Of a stretch of DNA of 64,000 bases, positions 1 through 11,167 are shown in pieces. A program made the translations under genes and the position numbers. How positions within the stretch are numbered: the first letter of the stretch is position 1; the number at the start of each line of letters is the position of its first letter. The notes beneath the pieces were generated by a model. It did no database searches, was not told the origin of the DNA, and was given only the letters and a program-made list of their open reading frames with translations. The DNA comes from Podospora bellae-mahoneyi (Eukaryota > Ascomycota > Sordariomycetes > Sordariales > Podosporaceae), in NCBI RefSeq assembly GCF_035222275.1, contig NC_085881.1, forward strand, positions 2,542,001-2,606,000. The letters are read 5' to 3'.

Positions 1-479
1 AAAATAAAAACCCGAAAACTTGAACTACGAACATACTAAGCACCTATATTCACCTGCGCAAAACACACACAACAAGAGAGAAAAAAAAGGCCTCCGTCTA
101 CAACGTGCTCAAATAGGTGAACACCGAAATCACCTACAACACACACATGACTCAGCAATTGTGACCATAAAGAAGATGCACACTACCCAGCAACAAAGTA
201 CCTCCCTACAGACCTCCACGATCAACACCCAGGCTCTAATACCTAGCACATCTCACAACAACCAGACACAAATCCCAACCAAATGTCTATCAACATTCTC
301 TCCGTTTTCTTTTCATGAGCGGGGAATCATATATATCCTCTTTCTCAAAAACCTCATAATAAAGTCACAAAAATACCAAACCCCTCCTCCCAACCCAACC
401 CAACCCATCCATCTCTTTGAACAAAACAAAAAGAAAAGCCACAAAAAAAAACGCCTGCCTCTTTCATAAAAGTCATCTT
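1..479. other. Intergenic, left edge
   Basis: A-, C- and T-rich sequence downstream of the Ugo1 gene. It probably holds that gene's 3' untranslated region. Open frames here have no recognisable protein features. Nothing else seen. Confidence 0.5.
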
Positions 480-2317
480 CTAGAAAATAAAACCCCTTTC
501 ACACTCTTCTTTTCCCATATCATACCACCCATCCTGACCAAAAGACGTGTATATACGTCTTTTTTTTCCCCACCTCATATCCAACCGCCCCCCCAACTTC
601 CCCCTTAAAACTCCCCATCCCCACCAGCCCCCATCACCCCCCGCAACCCAAAGCCCAACCAGCCCCCACCAATTCACATTCCAACCCCTCGCCAAACCAT
701 TCAACCCCTGACCCCGTCTATACACCGTCTCCGAAATCGACTGCTGCTCCTTTGCCTGCTTTCCCCCCTTCTTCCTTCCCCTCACTGTCTCCACCACCTT
801 CGAAGGCTTAACAACAGCATGCGACCCCTCCTCATTGACAATACTGTACATCGTCCCGAACACACCATTGTATTTCCCAACAGGGACAATAGTCTCCAGA
901 GTTTCTGGTGGTGCCACAGCACTCTTCTTGCCCTTGACAGGAGGAGGCGCCTCGAGAGCTTGGAGGTACTCTGGTGTGTTGAGGACCGCGACCTGACCTC
1001 TGCGGAGGACCGTCTCGAGTGGGAGCTTGATGCACAGCGCTACAGCCGAGGAGCAGAATTTGGCGATGGAGAAGCTCGCGGGAGCAATCTCCCTGTCGAT
1101 CATGAATTGTGTTCGGAGAACAAGGGGTGTTGAAAGGGTAAGGAGAGGGTGGACGAGGGAGTGGAGGACCGTTGGGAAAAAGACGGCGGAGGGGCAGAAG
1201 TAAGAGGGAAGGCTGCGGAGGGCGGTCAAGGTGCGCCTGGAAGCGCGAGAGGTGGATGTGATAATCATGCTAAACGTTTTTAGTACATGGTAGAATTAGA
1301 CAGCTTCAAGGAGGCATACCGTGTGCGGATCAGATCCAGGGGAGAGAGGATCAGGCCAGTAACAACCGCCGCGGCGGCAGCCACACAAAGAGAGGCCCAT
1401 GGATATGGTGCGGCGATATCAATCAACCGGTCCGCATCGTTCTTGACGCCGAGGTCTGGTACGTTGAGAAGGGCGCTGAGTAGACTCCTGGACCAGTTCT
1501 CCAGTAACGAGTGGAGTACCGAGTAGATAAAGGTCACGTTTGAACCCTTCCAAACACCCCACGCACCTTCCTTCTGCCATAGCTGTGCGATAACTTCCAA
1601 CACAGAGTCGGGGGTTCGAATGGCCAGTTGATGTGCCGGTACAGGGGCTGGCTTTCCAGGCGTTCGTGGGGTATCAAGTGGGGTCATCGGGTTCGGTCTC
1701 CCGCGGGTAGCTGTTGGAGAGGGAGTTCGTGGTTGGTTTGAGGTGAAATATGCCATTTCATCGGCATCCGAGTCTGAATCGTTGGCTTGTTCCTGTAAGT
1801 TGCGTGTTAGTCGTCTGCTTGGGTATGGAAGTGGGGCGTGGTTCGATGGTGTTGCCCACGATACTCAACGGCAGCATACCTCGTCGTCAAACTGAGTATT
1901 CCACGGATTCGCAGCAGCAGCAACCGCTGCTTGTGCTTGCTGTCGCCTTGCCTCCTCCGCTTCCTCAGCGGCAGCTGCTAGTCCTCCCAAATCATCCTGT
2001 TTCCTGACTTGCATGATGGTCTTGGCCACATCGAAGGGTTGGGCCATCAGCACCGACGAGTACTTCCATAGCAGCTCGTCCAGCACCTCCTTGACTGTCT
2101 GTACAACTGATGGCGAAGGCTCGGCTATGTAGTTCTTGTAGTCGATGTCGGAAAAGAGGTCGCGTGCCTTAGTAGCATACTGGCCGGTTGAGTTGCCGGC
2201 TTGGGCGAAGGCTTTTGGGCCGGGTGGTGTGGGGAGGGACTCGGGAGGTTCGCCGATCGAAGGGGGAATGTAGTAGGGTCTCAGGGGATTGACCCCGTTG
2301 TCACTGTGGTGAGCCAT
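480..2317 (-). CDS. ugo1: Ugo1-like mitochondrial fusion/carrier-fold protein
   Basis: Three exons (2317-1880, 1792-1320, 1269-480) give 566 residues. Intron 1 is GTATGC...TTACAG; intron 2 starts GTATGC and ends GTTTAG after a CTAAT-like branch site. Ugo1 is an outer-membrane modified carrier protein that links Fzo1 and Mgm1 in mitochondrial fusion. The N-terminal MAHHSDNGVNPLRPYY, the carrier-like signature MAQPFDVAKTIMQVRKQ near residues 105-125, and a second carrier-like hydrophobic segment ending LSPLDLIRTR in exon 2 support the call. The C-terminal 40-60 residues (Gly/Trp-rich, then basic) look unlike the core, so the true stop may lie nearer 600 if another intron exists. It is divergent from the ferredoxin gene across a 600-bp promoter. 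The family call is firm; the extreme C-terminus is not. Confidence 0.85.
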
Positions 2318-2916
2318 GCTGGTTACTGGTACTTCTGTAGGCGCAGGAGCATGTTATGGTGGTGAATTTTGGGCTGGGCTCTCTGGCGAATTGCCCCGCT
2401 GATATTTCGCATGTGCTGGGACACAATGAGGTGTGGTGAAATCATTTGGCGATAAGCTAAGCATGCAAGAGCTACCCCAAAAGAGCCCAAGCGCCATCCC
2501 CATATTGCATTATCGGGGCCGCCGATAAGCGCCGCCCGCTCACCTCAATGCTTGGCTACTGTCATCTTTTGCGGGTAAATTTTCATATCGTTTATCGGGA
2601 TGTTGAATGGACGAATGTTAGATCAGATAATGATAATTCATTATTCAGTTGCCTCCCTCGTCTCAAATAACCATACCTGCTCCACCGTGTGCCCTTTTTG
2701 CATGAGGCAGTGAATAGACACAGAGGAGCCCTCAGTTTGCGTATTGTATATATTGTACCTCTCGGGAGGGGTTTCTCGGCCATTAGGTTGTTTGTCACTC
2801 GCAGCTTTCCCCGGGTTTCGGAGCCTTCTAGGCTGTTTGCTTTTTCTCTCCGGCTTCCCACGCTTGTTTCCCTCTCAAGTCTTCCTGGAGATATAAGCAC
2901 ACGCCAAACAGTCAAG
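2318..2916. other. Divergent ugo1/yah1 promoter
   Basis: A 599-bp region between two divergent nuclear genes for mitochondrial proteins. It is rich in GATA cores: GATAAG at 2451 and 2524, TTATC at 2510 and 2592, and GATAA at 2626 and 2632. One lies inside a perfect Sre-type iron-GATA consensus, listed separately. Confidence 0.6.
2621..2630 (+). promoter_or_regulatory. Sre-type iron-responsive GATA site
   Basis: GATCAGATAA matches the consensus (G/A)ATC(T/A)GATAA reported for fungal iron-sensing GATA repressors (SreA/Sre1/SRE). It lies 287 bp upstream of the ferredoxin ATG and 304 bp upstream of the ugo1 ATG. The sequence match is exact; function is inference. The same 10-mer class also occurs at 44289 and 48102, away from any iron gene. 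Confidence 0.45.
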
Positions 2917-3599
2917 ATGTCGACCCAAAGAGTTTTTACCAGCGTCCTCCCGAGACTAAGGGTTGCCTCCAGCAAGAATGCGACAACTTCCCTTGCACAA
3001 CAGGCACAACAGCTCCGGTGCTACAGCAGGCCGACCGCCACCTTGAGACCTTCCGGTCCGGCCCGGTCCTCGGTGCTCTCCTCCGCCGCTGCCTCCGACC
3101 CTCGCCGTGTATGTGTACCGGCCACATCCTCCACTCAACCTCGCACCTTGTCCACCTCAGCCTCACTTTTCCATGGTCATGTCGACACCCCAAAGCCAGG
3201 TGAAGAGTATGTGCAAAAACCCCCCTTTTCGACATCCCTGAACTAACACATCAAAGGCTTTGGGTAACCTTCATCGACAAGGAGGGTGTTGAGACTAAGA
3301 TTGCCGTTTGCAAGGGCGACAACCTCTTGGATATTGCCCAGGCTCATGATTTGGAGATGGAGGGTGCCTGTGGCGGTTCCTGCGCCTGCTCGACATGCCA
3401 CGTCATTGTTGAGGACCCTGACTACTACGACAAGATGCCCGAGCCGGATGATGATGAGAACGACATGCTCGATCTTGCGTTCGGTCTTACTGAGACCAGT
3501 CGGCTGGGCTGCCAGGTCATCATGACTCCCGAGCTGGATGGCCTCCGGGTCAAGCTCCCCTCCATGACAAGGAACCTTCAGTCGAGCGACTTCAACTAA
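2917..3599 (+). CDS. yah1: Mitochondrial 2Fe-2S ferredoxin (adrenodoxin/Yah1 type)
   Basis: Exons 2917-3206 and 3257-3599 give 210 residues. The 50-nt intron is GTATGT...CAAAG with a CTAAC branch point just before the acceptor. Yah1 passes electrons from ferredoxin reductase to mitochondrial Fe-S cluster assembly and heme A synthesis. Residues 1-85 are basic, Ser/Ala-rich and nearly free of acidic residues, as in a matrix targeting sequence. The mature domain begins near KPGEELWVTFIDKEG. Cluster ligands are Cys135, Cys141, Cys144 and Cys182 (CGGSCACSTC then RLGC), with the acidic DDDEND helix between them that docks the reductase. The frame stays open upstream of 2917, but the ATG at 2917 begins the typical presequence. 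Product call very secure. Confidence 0.95.
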
Positions 3600-3929
3600 G
3601 GCCTGCCAATATATATTGCATTCTCCGGATTATCGTTTCTTGGTCGGCGTTGCGGCAGCGATACACGGGCATAGTTGTTAAAGATAGATACCAAAAGCAT
3701 AGGGGGTTGGCTAGTGCGTTTTCCGCGCAATAGCTCACGATGTAACTGATGACAAATCTTGCGGCTCCGGGATGGTCTGGGAATCTCTTGCTCTGATCGA
3801 GCATGTGTACATGTAAAATAGTAGTAAGGCATCCTATACTGGGGCCATGTGTAAATAAGATGTAACCTCTGCTCTATAAGCAGTAGAACACCCCTCTGTC
3901 TCCCCAACATCTGTAATGTAGAGATCACT
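3600..3929. other. Convergent 3' region
   Basis: 330 bp between the stop codons of the ferredoxin and Rrp15 genes, which face each other. Probably two short 3' untranslated regions. Nothing else seen. Confidence 0.6.
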
Positions 3930-4928
3930 CTATGCCTCCTCCAAGCCACCCTTCTTCAACCCTCCACCCCCATTCGCAATGAGGTCCAGGAAGCCTTTCC
4001 TGCTCATCTCGGTAATCTTCTCCTCCTTCCTCTTAACACCCACCATACCCTCCTTTCTGACCACCCTTTCCGCCTCCGAAGCCTTGACCTGAGCTGCGCG
4101 CACGGCATTGAAAAGTTTGACCACACCACGTTGCGCAACCTTTCTCAACCTCCTCTCCGTCGCCAAAAGCTGGCCAGTTGTCTCAGCACCATCCTCAAGT
4201 TCCTCCTCAATCTCACCCGTTTGCAGGTTCAGTGTGCGCTTGGTGCTAGGTACCAACACATCTCTCACGCGGCCCTTCTCCATCGCCAACCGCTTCTGCT
4301 CGCGCAATCTCTTGCGTGCCTTGGCCTCGAGCGCAGTGTCCACCAGCTGCTTCGCATTCTCCGCCGCTACCGCGCTGCGCGCTACAATTGGATCGGCGCG
4401 CTTGGAGGTAGGGAGTTTACTGGAAAGCATCTTGGAGATGGACGTCGCGAAGGCTTCTGGGTCGTTGCGCTTCGACTTCATGCGGTTCGCGCCTGTGCCA
4501 AGCCCATCGTCGCTGCCGCTGTGGGCGTCGTCGTCCTCGTCTGAAGATCCGTCATCGCCATCGCCATCCTCGTCGCCGGAGGAGTTATCTGAAGCTGGCG
4601 CATCTTTGGCGACAAATTTCTTCTGTTTTGTCTCTGATTTTGGTTGTTGGGATTTGGACTTGGAATTTGGCGCCGAATCGCTGTCGGACTGGGAATCTGA
4701 GTCTTCGGCTTCGGTGGAGGCGCCGTCGTCGGCCTCGAGGTTGTCTAGATCCTCTTCGTCCGAATCGAGCAGGTTGGAGGGAATGGCACCGCCTTCGTCA
4801 TTCTCGGAGTCTTCTTCCTCGGAGCTGCTGTGGTATGCGGCGACTTGTCTCTGCTTCTTGGTTGGTCTTTGTGCCTTGCCCTTGGGGCCGTCGCTGAAGG
4901 AGCGCTTCTTTAATGATGATCCTGCCAT
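3930..4928 (-). CDS. rrp15: Rrp15-like 60S ribosome biogenesis protein
   Basis: Single-exon gene, 332 residues. Rrp15 is a nucleolar pre-60S factor needed for 25S and 5.8S rRNA maturation. Residues 1-30 are basic. Residues 33-145 are an acidic Ser/Asp/Glu low-complexity stretch typical of nucleolar proteins. The conserved Rrp15p domain starts near residue 156 (DPEAFATSISKMLSSKLP) and carries the KARKRLREQKRLAMEKGRVRD stretch and a basic C-terminal helix. The length suits filamentous fungal homologues. A long open frame on the opposite strand is a by-product of the GAN/TCN-rich acidic region. Confidence 0.9.
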   Translation of the reverse strand: MAGSSLKKRSFSDGPKGKAQRPTKKQRQVAAYHSSSEEEDSENDEGGAIPSNLLDSDEEDLDNLEADDGASTEAEDSDSQSDSDSAPNSKSKSQQPKSETKQKKFVAKDAPASDNSSGDEDGDGDDGSSDEDDDAHSGSDDGLGTGANRMKSKRNDPEAFATSISKMLSSKLPTSKRADPIVARSAVAAENAKQLVDTALEAKARKRLREQKRLAMEKGRVRDVLVPSTKRTLNLQTGEIEEELEDGAETTGQLLATERRLRKVAQRGVVKLFNAVRAAQVKASEAERVVRKEGMVGVKRKEEKITEMSRKGFLDLIANGGGGLKKGGLEEA

Positions 4929-5679
4929 GGTGTGGGGTGCTGTTGCAAGTCAATTGCTGCAAAGACTTGTGATGAGTCTGGAGTTGATGCGGATGATTGA
5001 CAGTCAGTCCAGCGCACTCGTTGTTCGAGCGAGTTCCCCAGAAATTTTTGGCGGTGAATAGCGGCAGGAATGTGCCCCGCTGGTGAAGAGTGGAGCTGAT
5101 GCCCCAAGCTTCTTGCTCCACTCGAGCTTTCAAGCTTCATTTTGTGGCGCTCAAGGTGGGCATGTGAAGCTTCGTCTGGCATCTAGGAAAACTCAATCTA
5201 CATGACTACCAACTGTATAGATGTTTATTTTAGATCTTCTCACCTCTTTTAATTGGAGCAGTATAATTATCCCAGCAATTGCCAGTTTCTTCCATTGTAC
5301 ACTGGTCTCACAACATGGCGTTCACCTTGTCCAAGCAGATGACTTCTCACGCAACAACAGGCCCACCCAAATGCCATTGTGTTTGTCGTAACCCGCGGCC
5401 CGGTCGCCGGTATCTCAACTAGGTTTCTGATCCTTCCTGGAGGTGATGTTGCCGTGCTGACCGGTTGCCTTCTAGATATGGGTCCATCAACACCAAAACA
5501 GCCCTGTGCCAAGGTGGTAAGCCTGACTCTTTGAGGAACTATTGGCTTAGTTTAGTTTACGGAGACATCCAGTCAAGCGCGTTTAAAATGGCAGTTCAAA
5601 TACTCCTCCACATCCCGTGTCTCATCACAACAGCCTTCTGCTCAATCTATGAGCGCGCAATCTTCTGATACCAGTCAGA
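4929..5679. other. Divergent intergenic region
   Basis: 751 bp between the starts of the Rrp15 gene and the two-domain anchored protein gene. It should hold both promoters. I saw no convincing exon; in particular no signal-peptide exon that splices cleanly into the gene at 5680. Confidence 0.5.
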
Positions 5680-7353
5680 ATGGAAACTCTTGCGCCCACC
5701 ACAACGGGTGTCCTTACCCTCAACCCATCCTGTCTCGCGACGACCAACCTATGGGTGGATGAACTTTGCACACGTCCCGCTTATGGTGATGGACGATGCA
5801 CTCGTTACAATCTAGGCATGGGCGAGGGCTGCTCCATGAGGGCTGCTGGCGCCACCGGCTTTGATGAAAGAATTGCTTTCAGTGACTGCCCGGTTGGCAT
5901 GACCCCAGCCTGGTCGTTCACTGGAACAGAGTTGCAAGATGTTTCCCTCGCCACCAGCTACTGCTGCCCGACCGGTTTTGACTTTTCTGTCTCAACCACC
6001 TCATGGCCAGGCTCAGGGACCTTGCGAGCTAATTGCATTGCCGAGTCGATTGAGCGGCTTTCGGGTCAAACGCTCACTCTGAACCAGGATACATATCGGG
6101 TAGAGACGTCTGGGAGATCCACCATCACCATTCGTGCCACGACCACGACCGCGGCATACGACTATGACCAAGACAAGATTTTTGCCCAAGCAGCGAGTGA
6201 GTGTTGAGCTTGTGCTGATGCTCCCTCTTACATCCGTTATGCTGACCCTTTGCTAGCCATCTGGAAATACATCTACCCCGGTGCTGAGACGACATCAACA
6301 TGCTATGGCATTGCTTGCAACCCAAGCAACCCCTTCCCACAACCCCCCGAGAAAACCCCCCCTCCCTCCACCTTCACCTACACACCCCCTCCCCCCTTCC
6401 CAGCAACCCAATTCACCCCCGACCCGTCCTGCCTCGCCGAGTCCAACTTCTGGCAAGTCTCAACCTACTGCTGGATGTCCTGGCCCAACCCCTCCCCCGA
6501 CTGGCTACGCTGCACCCACACCGGCTTCGGCGAACCAAACACCTACCTCCACCCAGAATGCTTCCCCTCCGCCACCGTAGCTCCCCAATCCGCCGAGAAC
6601 CCCGACATCCAAACCTGGTACTCGGAATGCCCGGTAGGCTACTCCGTCGCAAAAACCTTCACCTCGGGCCGCTTCGACCTCCCAACCTACGTCTTCAGCG
6701 AGCCCTCCCCCACCAAAACCTACGACGTAACCTCCACGGGCCTAGCCTGCTGCCCCTCGGGTAAATACCACTTCGAGTACCGCCGCGTCGAAACCTCCAT
6801 CACCTCCCACAACGGCAGGCGCGAGACCGTCTCCCTCTACATCATGCCCTCCTGCATCGCCACCCGCGTCTCGGCTCTCTCGGGGAAGGGGATAGCAATG
6901 AAGGAGTGGTACAACACAGCAGTCTACGACAAGAAGCGAGACTTGGGGGAGCGACAGGCTAACCACGACGCGGAAGCTACCATCACCGATGCGTGGAACA
7001 TGGATAATACCCTGTATGCACAGGCGATTCATCTCAGCTACACTGTCTTTCGCGATCAGTACACGTGCTACACCAACTGCGACGAGTACTTTTACAAGTC
7101 CTTCAGGGATGTCGTGCCAAATACGTACAAGACTTGGAGCCCGCCAACGACGACGACTTCGACGAGTACTTCTGATGGGTCGTCGTCTACTGGAGACAAT
7201 GGTGGTGATAATGGTGATGGTGAGGGAGGGAAGGGGGAGGAGGTGGTGTCTACCAGCTCGACAGCTGGTGCTGCTGAGCAAATGGGACGGTCAGGGAGTA
7301 TTATCATCACTTTGGTGACTGTGGTGACGGTAGTTATGGGGTTGGGTGCTTGA
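5680..7353 (+). CDS. Cell-surface protein with duplicated Cys-rich domain and C-terminal anchor
   Basis: Exons 5680-6196 and 6257-7353 give 537 residues. The intron is GTGAGT...TGCTAG with a CTGAC branch site. Two homologous blocks of about 170 residues are visible. Each runs from a PSCLA.(T/S)N(L/F)W start through DCPVG/ECPVG and a CCP(T/S)G motif to a CIA.....LSG end. A Pro-rich linker of about 35 residues separates them. After the second block come a Thr/Ser/Gly/Asp-rich stalk and a hydrophobic tail (IIITLVTVVTVVMGLGA), so a tail anchor, GPI site or single C-terminal membrane helix is likely. No N-terminal signal peptide is visible. I do not know a function. The 3' quarter of exon 2 switches from C-rich to G/T-rich codons. 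Confidence 0.75.
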
Positions 7354-7865
7354 AGATGTGTGTATGGGAGTGTGATATGGGATATGATGATACCCAGTGT
7401 GTATATGATGGATGATGTAATTACGATGGAGGTTATGTTGATGTGGGCTTATTTTGAGCCTTCACAGTTCCAAGAAACACCTTGTGCGGCAACAGTGGGC
7501 ATCGAAAAGAATTCAGTCCCATTCTTCACAATTCATGATTTAATGTGTTAATATCACAGCAAGGGCATTGCCCAATCATGTCATGGCTACAGCATTACAC
7601 ACGTCATGGACAGGCAGAAAAAGTAGCTATCCCAACGGATATTCATTAACTCCTGCTCCCTCAAACCCTGCTCTACAGCGTATTACCAATTACCTAGGAG
7701 AGAATCGCCCATGCCCAACACTCGACAGTCTTTTCCTACCTCGACCTCGCCATCACCCACAACAAACAGTCACATCCTCCAACTCGCCACACCGTTTACT
7801 GTCATGTCTGTCTCGTCAACACACACGTCAGCTTCATCTTTCTTCCCTTCTTTTTCCAGAAACAC
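7354..7865. other. Convergent intergenic region
   Basis: 512 bp between the stop of the anchored-protein gene and the stop of the copper transporter gene. No gene seen. Confidence 0.55.
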
Positions 7866-8717
7866 TTACTTCCCCACCCTCGTCCAGTGAAACAACAAAT
7901 ACCCCAAAAACACCCCAAAGAAAATCGAGAACAGCACAAACCCATTATAGTACATCCCCATCCTATAATCTCGTCAGTATCCCTTCAACCCCCTCCCCAC
8001 CCTGAAATGTACTCACAGCATCAACAAATAAGCCACCACAAAATTAACCAAATGCAACATCGCCCTCAAAAACTGCTCACAAAACCCCGGCCTATAACAC
8101 TCGCACCCTTCCTTTCTCTCGTGTTCACCCCCAGTATGATGACTCTCCTCCTTCTGCCGCCGCGGCCTGCTCGCACACTGCCCGTCCACTTGTCCTATCC
8201 CCTCCCCATGTGCCGCATTCAGATTAACCGCACTTGCCACCCTCGACTGCTCCGCCGTCAGAGGCCTCAGAGACGACGAGGGTGTCATCCTCCTTCCTAC
8301 AGGATGCGGAGGGACAGGTTCCGTATCTATCAAGATTATCTCACCGGGATGGCCGTGATGTTGGTGATGGGGGCATTTGTGGGCGTGATGACGGAGGAGG
8401 TGGCGGTCGTATTCCCGAGTCAGGCGCCGGAGACCTTCTAGCATAAGGGCGAGGAGGAGGACGGCGATGCAGGCTGCTGCCATGTGGCCGTCGCTTCTGA
8501 CTTGCTACGTCTCTGAGAGAAAGCAGGAGTCTATGGTGTTCCAGTTCCAGGTCATCTATTGCATAGGGGGTTAGCAAAGGGGAGGGAAATGGGAAGGGGA
8601 AGGGGAAGGGAAAGGGGAGGGGAATACTTTGATGAGACATGCTGGCTTTGTGACGGCGTCTTCGACGATGGTGATGTCGATGGGGATGGGGACTGTGGTG
8701 GGGGCGGGGTTAGACAT
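7866..8717 (-). CDS. Ctr-family copper transporter carrying an in-frame TAG (possible pseudogene)
   Basis: The best model has exons 8717-8628, 8555-8017 and 7962-7866 (242 codons), with introns GTATTC...CAATAG (pyrimidine-rich, TGCTAAC branch) and GTGAGT...TTATAG. Ctr proteins are three-helix trimeric Cu(I) channels. Family marks are ACLIKMTWNWNTIDSCF before helix 1, an MxxxM motif followed by YYNG in helix 2 (LMLMGMYYNG), and GxxxG in helix 3 (GVFLG). A long His/Cys-containing loop separates helices 1 and 2. Codon 47 (8507-8505) is TAG where relatives have Trp (SETWQV...). No usable splice pair removes it. Either the gene is disabled, the base is wrong, or translation restarts at Met 8483, keeping all three helices but losing the N-terminal Met/Cys motif. 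Confidence 0.7.
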
Positions 8718-9209
8718 GCTGGGCTGTGGATGGGGTTTGGTTGGCGGTTGAGGCTGGGTGGGCGGTGGTGTGATGCTGGGCGTGAGGTTGTTGTGTTGAC
8801 GGGCGTAAGTGCTTGTCGGAAGCAGATAGACGATGATTTTGGTGTCCTGGAGGTGGTTGGGCGGGGGTATACTGATGCTGGATGGTGATAATGGAAGACA
8901 CGGGTTGTGAGGTAAACTTCTCATTAAATCTTGGACAATGGGAGCAATGCGTCTGCAGTCAAGGCAATTCTTACCCTGAATCAACTCGTTTCAAGAGTAC
9001 CTTCCTGCCCGGATTGATGGAAGGAACACCAACCTGCCTGGTCCGGTTCGCCGGACACAAGCCTCCGAGAAATGATGAAAAGGGCAGGCACGATGCAGAG
9101 AAGATGTAATGGATGGGGCATCACTGGTCAACCTCCTCTATCAAGGCCAAAAACACAAAGAGAGTATTACGCATAAATGGTATCACAATATCCAAACCCC
9201 ACCTCCCAC
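8718..9209. other. Upstream region of copper transporter gene
   Basis: 492 bp between the Ctr start and the 3' end of the MFS gene. The Ctr start codon is not certain: the Pro/Thr-rich frame stays open further upstream, so part of this stretch may be coding. Confidence 0.45.
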
Positions 9210-11167
9210 TCACTGATTCCCAACCACATACCTCGCCGTAGCAATCCTCATCCTCTTCCCCGCCCACAATATCGGCACAATCAACAACGAAAATACCCCC
9301 ATAATCACCGTAAAACCTCCAAACGGAACCAAATACCCGTCCCTCTCAATCCACTGAATAACAAACAGCAACCAAATGAATGGCACCATTCCTCTCAAGA
9401 TACAGATCATGGCAAAGCAGTCACTGGCGAGCTGGTTGTACGCGTCAATGAGCTGGAAAATGACCAGTTAACTTCAATCTCATTGATATCATGGAAGGTG
9501 TGTGGGGGTCACTCACATAACTGAACCACAAACTTGGCACCTGCGTCAACGCAAAAGCCACCATCCCGTACGCCACCTGAAGCCCAATCCACTGGTACTC
9601 CCCCGGATACTGCGCGCAGAACCCAAACACCAACAGCCCACCCGTCCCCAACGCCAGAGCAGGCAACATAATCGGCAGTCTCGTCTCCGGCTCGGCATAA
9701 CCGTGGTCTTGCTTCTTCGCAAAAGCCTTCAACCGGCGGTCTGCTAGGAGGACAGTGGTGATAGCGCCAAAGACTATACCAATCAACGCGCCTATGAACA
9801 AAAGCCCCGTGTCCGCGCCCCAGTCATAGGGCGGAAGAATGAGCAGCTGAGGTCCGATGGTGGAGATGACGGCCACAGCACCGACCAAGCCACCATACTG
9901 CAGCATGGCAATCCACGTGGCTGGCAGCCGGAGGGTATACCACGGCTTCATAAACTGGTACTTGATTCTACCTCTGTACATCCCAAACTTGAGCGAATCA
10001 GAAAAGGTATAAGGGTGGTAGGAGAAGTTCCCCGGGCCCGTTGCTCTCGACGACCTGACCTGCTTTGACAATCTAGTGGGTGTCATGGCAGTGGAGCTGC
10101 TGAGGTCCCCAGAAGATGACGGCTGATACCATGTATACGTCGGGTCCAACTCCCCCGTATACCGAAACCTCGACGGCAGCGTCATCCTCATCGATGGCAA
10201 AGTAACCAGACTGAGGTACGGCGCAGGTGTCCGGGGCCAGTACCTCGATGGTCGGGGAAGATTCCTCTGGATTGGCAAGCAGTGGGCTCCACGTTCGTAT
10301 ATCGTTTCCGGGACAAATAAGACCGAACACAAGAACGTGATGCCCGCCAGAACAGCGCTGACCCAAAAGACTTGGAACCAACCCAGCCTGACAGCGATGT
10401 AGCCGCCTGATATACCGCCCACGACGGAGCCGCTTGCTAGGGCTGCTGTGTAAAACGCCTGAGCAGCCGCGTCAGCGAGAGTTCGATGTTGGAGAAGAAC
10501 GAGAGAAACATACCATCCACCTCCCCCTCTCATGCACAAAATACATCTCCCCCACCACCGCCGGCACCACCGTCTCGGACGCACTACTCCCAAACCCCTG
10601 AAAGCATCTCACAACCAAGATGCCAACAAAGTTGGAGGTTGTCGCGCCGACAGCCGTGGAGATGAACAGAATGAGCGCCGAAATAAGGACAATGGCCCTC
10701 CTCCCAAAGATATTCGCCACCGGCACGAGAAATACATTTCCAAACCCCAACAGGAGAATGTTGTACTATCTTTTCTGTCAGCTCGATCATTACCCTTCAC
10801 CCTTTTTATGAGGGAAAGGGCTTACCGCAACAAACTGCATCAACTCCTCAATCTTCCTTTGATCCTCGGGAAACTCCAGATTCCATACCGGCAACGCAGG
10901 CGCGATGCAAGCCGAGATGAAATTGCTCACAAAGGCGTACAGCGAGACGGTGCTAATGCACGCCAGCTTCCTCCACGGGGCCCAGTTCAGGGGGTCTGCC
11001 GGGTCTGGGGTTGGGAGGGGGTACTTCGAGAACCGATCCGTTGTTGTCACGCCTCCCTCTGGGATGACGACCGCGGTTATGGGCTCGATCAGCCGGACCG
11101 TTCCCGGGGGTGTGGCGGCCTTGACGGCTTCTCTGCTGAGGGAGAAGGCATATTTCCAGCCGGGCAT
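9210..11167 (-). CDS. MFS transporter, DHA1-like (12 TM)
   Basis: Four exons (11167-10826, 10765-10514, 10458-9517, 9452-9210) give 592 residues. All junctions keep frame (GTAAGC/ATAG, GTATGT/TCAG, GTGAGT/CCAG). The DPADPLNWAPWRK entry motif, the cytosolic GFGNVFLVPVANIFGRR motif between helices 2 and 3, the GQ-like RCFQGFGSSASETVVPAVVGE segment and a long central loop are typical of the fungal DHA1 drug:H+ antiporter group. The central loop, roughly residues 255-350, is Pro/Arg/Ser-rich and poorly conserved. The substrate cannot be read from sequence. Plasma-membrane exporter of a small molecule is the likely role. Confidence 0.85.

Noticed and set aside
20-608. Open frames of 149 and 63 codons at the left edge
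   Set aside because: Composition follows the A/C/T-rich DNA, with no domain, signal or splice structure; probably 3' untranslated sequence.
4108-5061. 317-codon open frame antisense to the Rrp15 gene
   Set aside because: Ser/Leu-rich mirror image of the acidic coding sequence; the opposite strand has clear family motifs.
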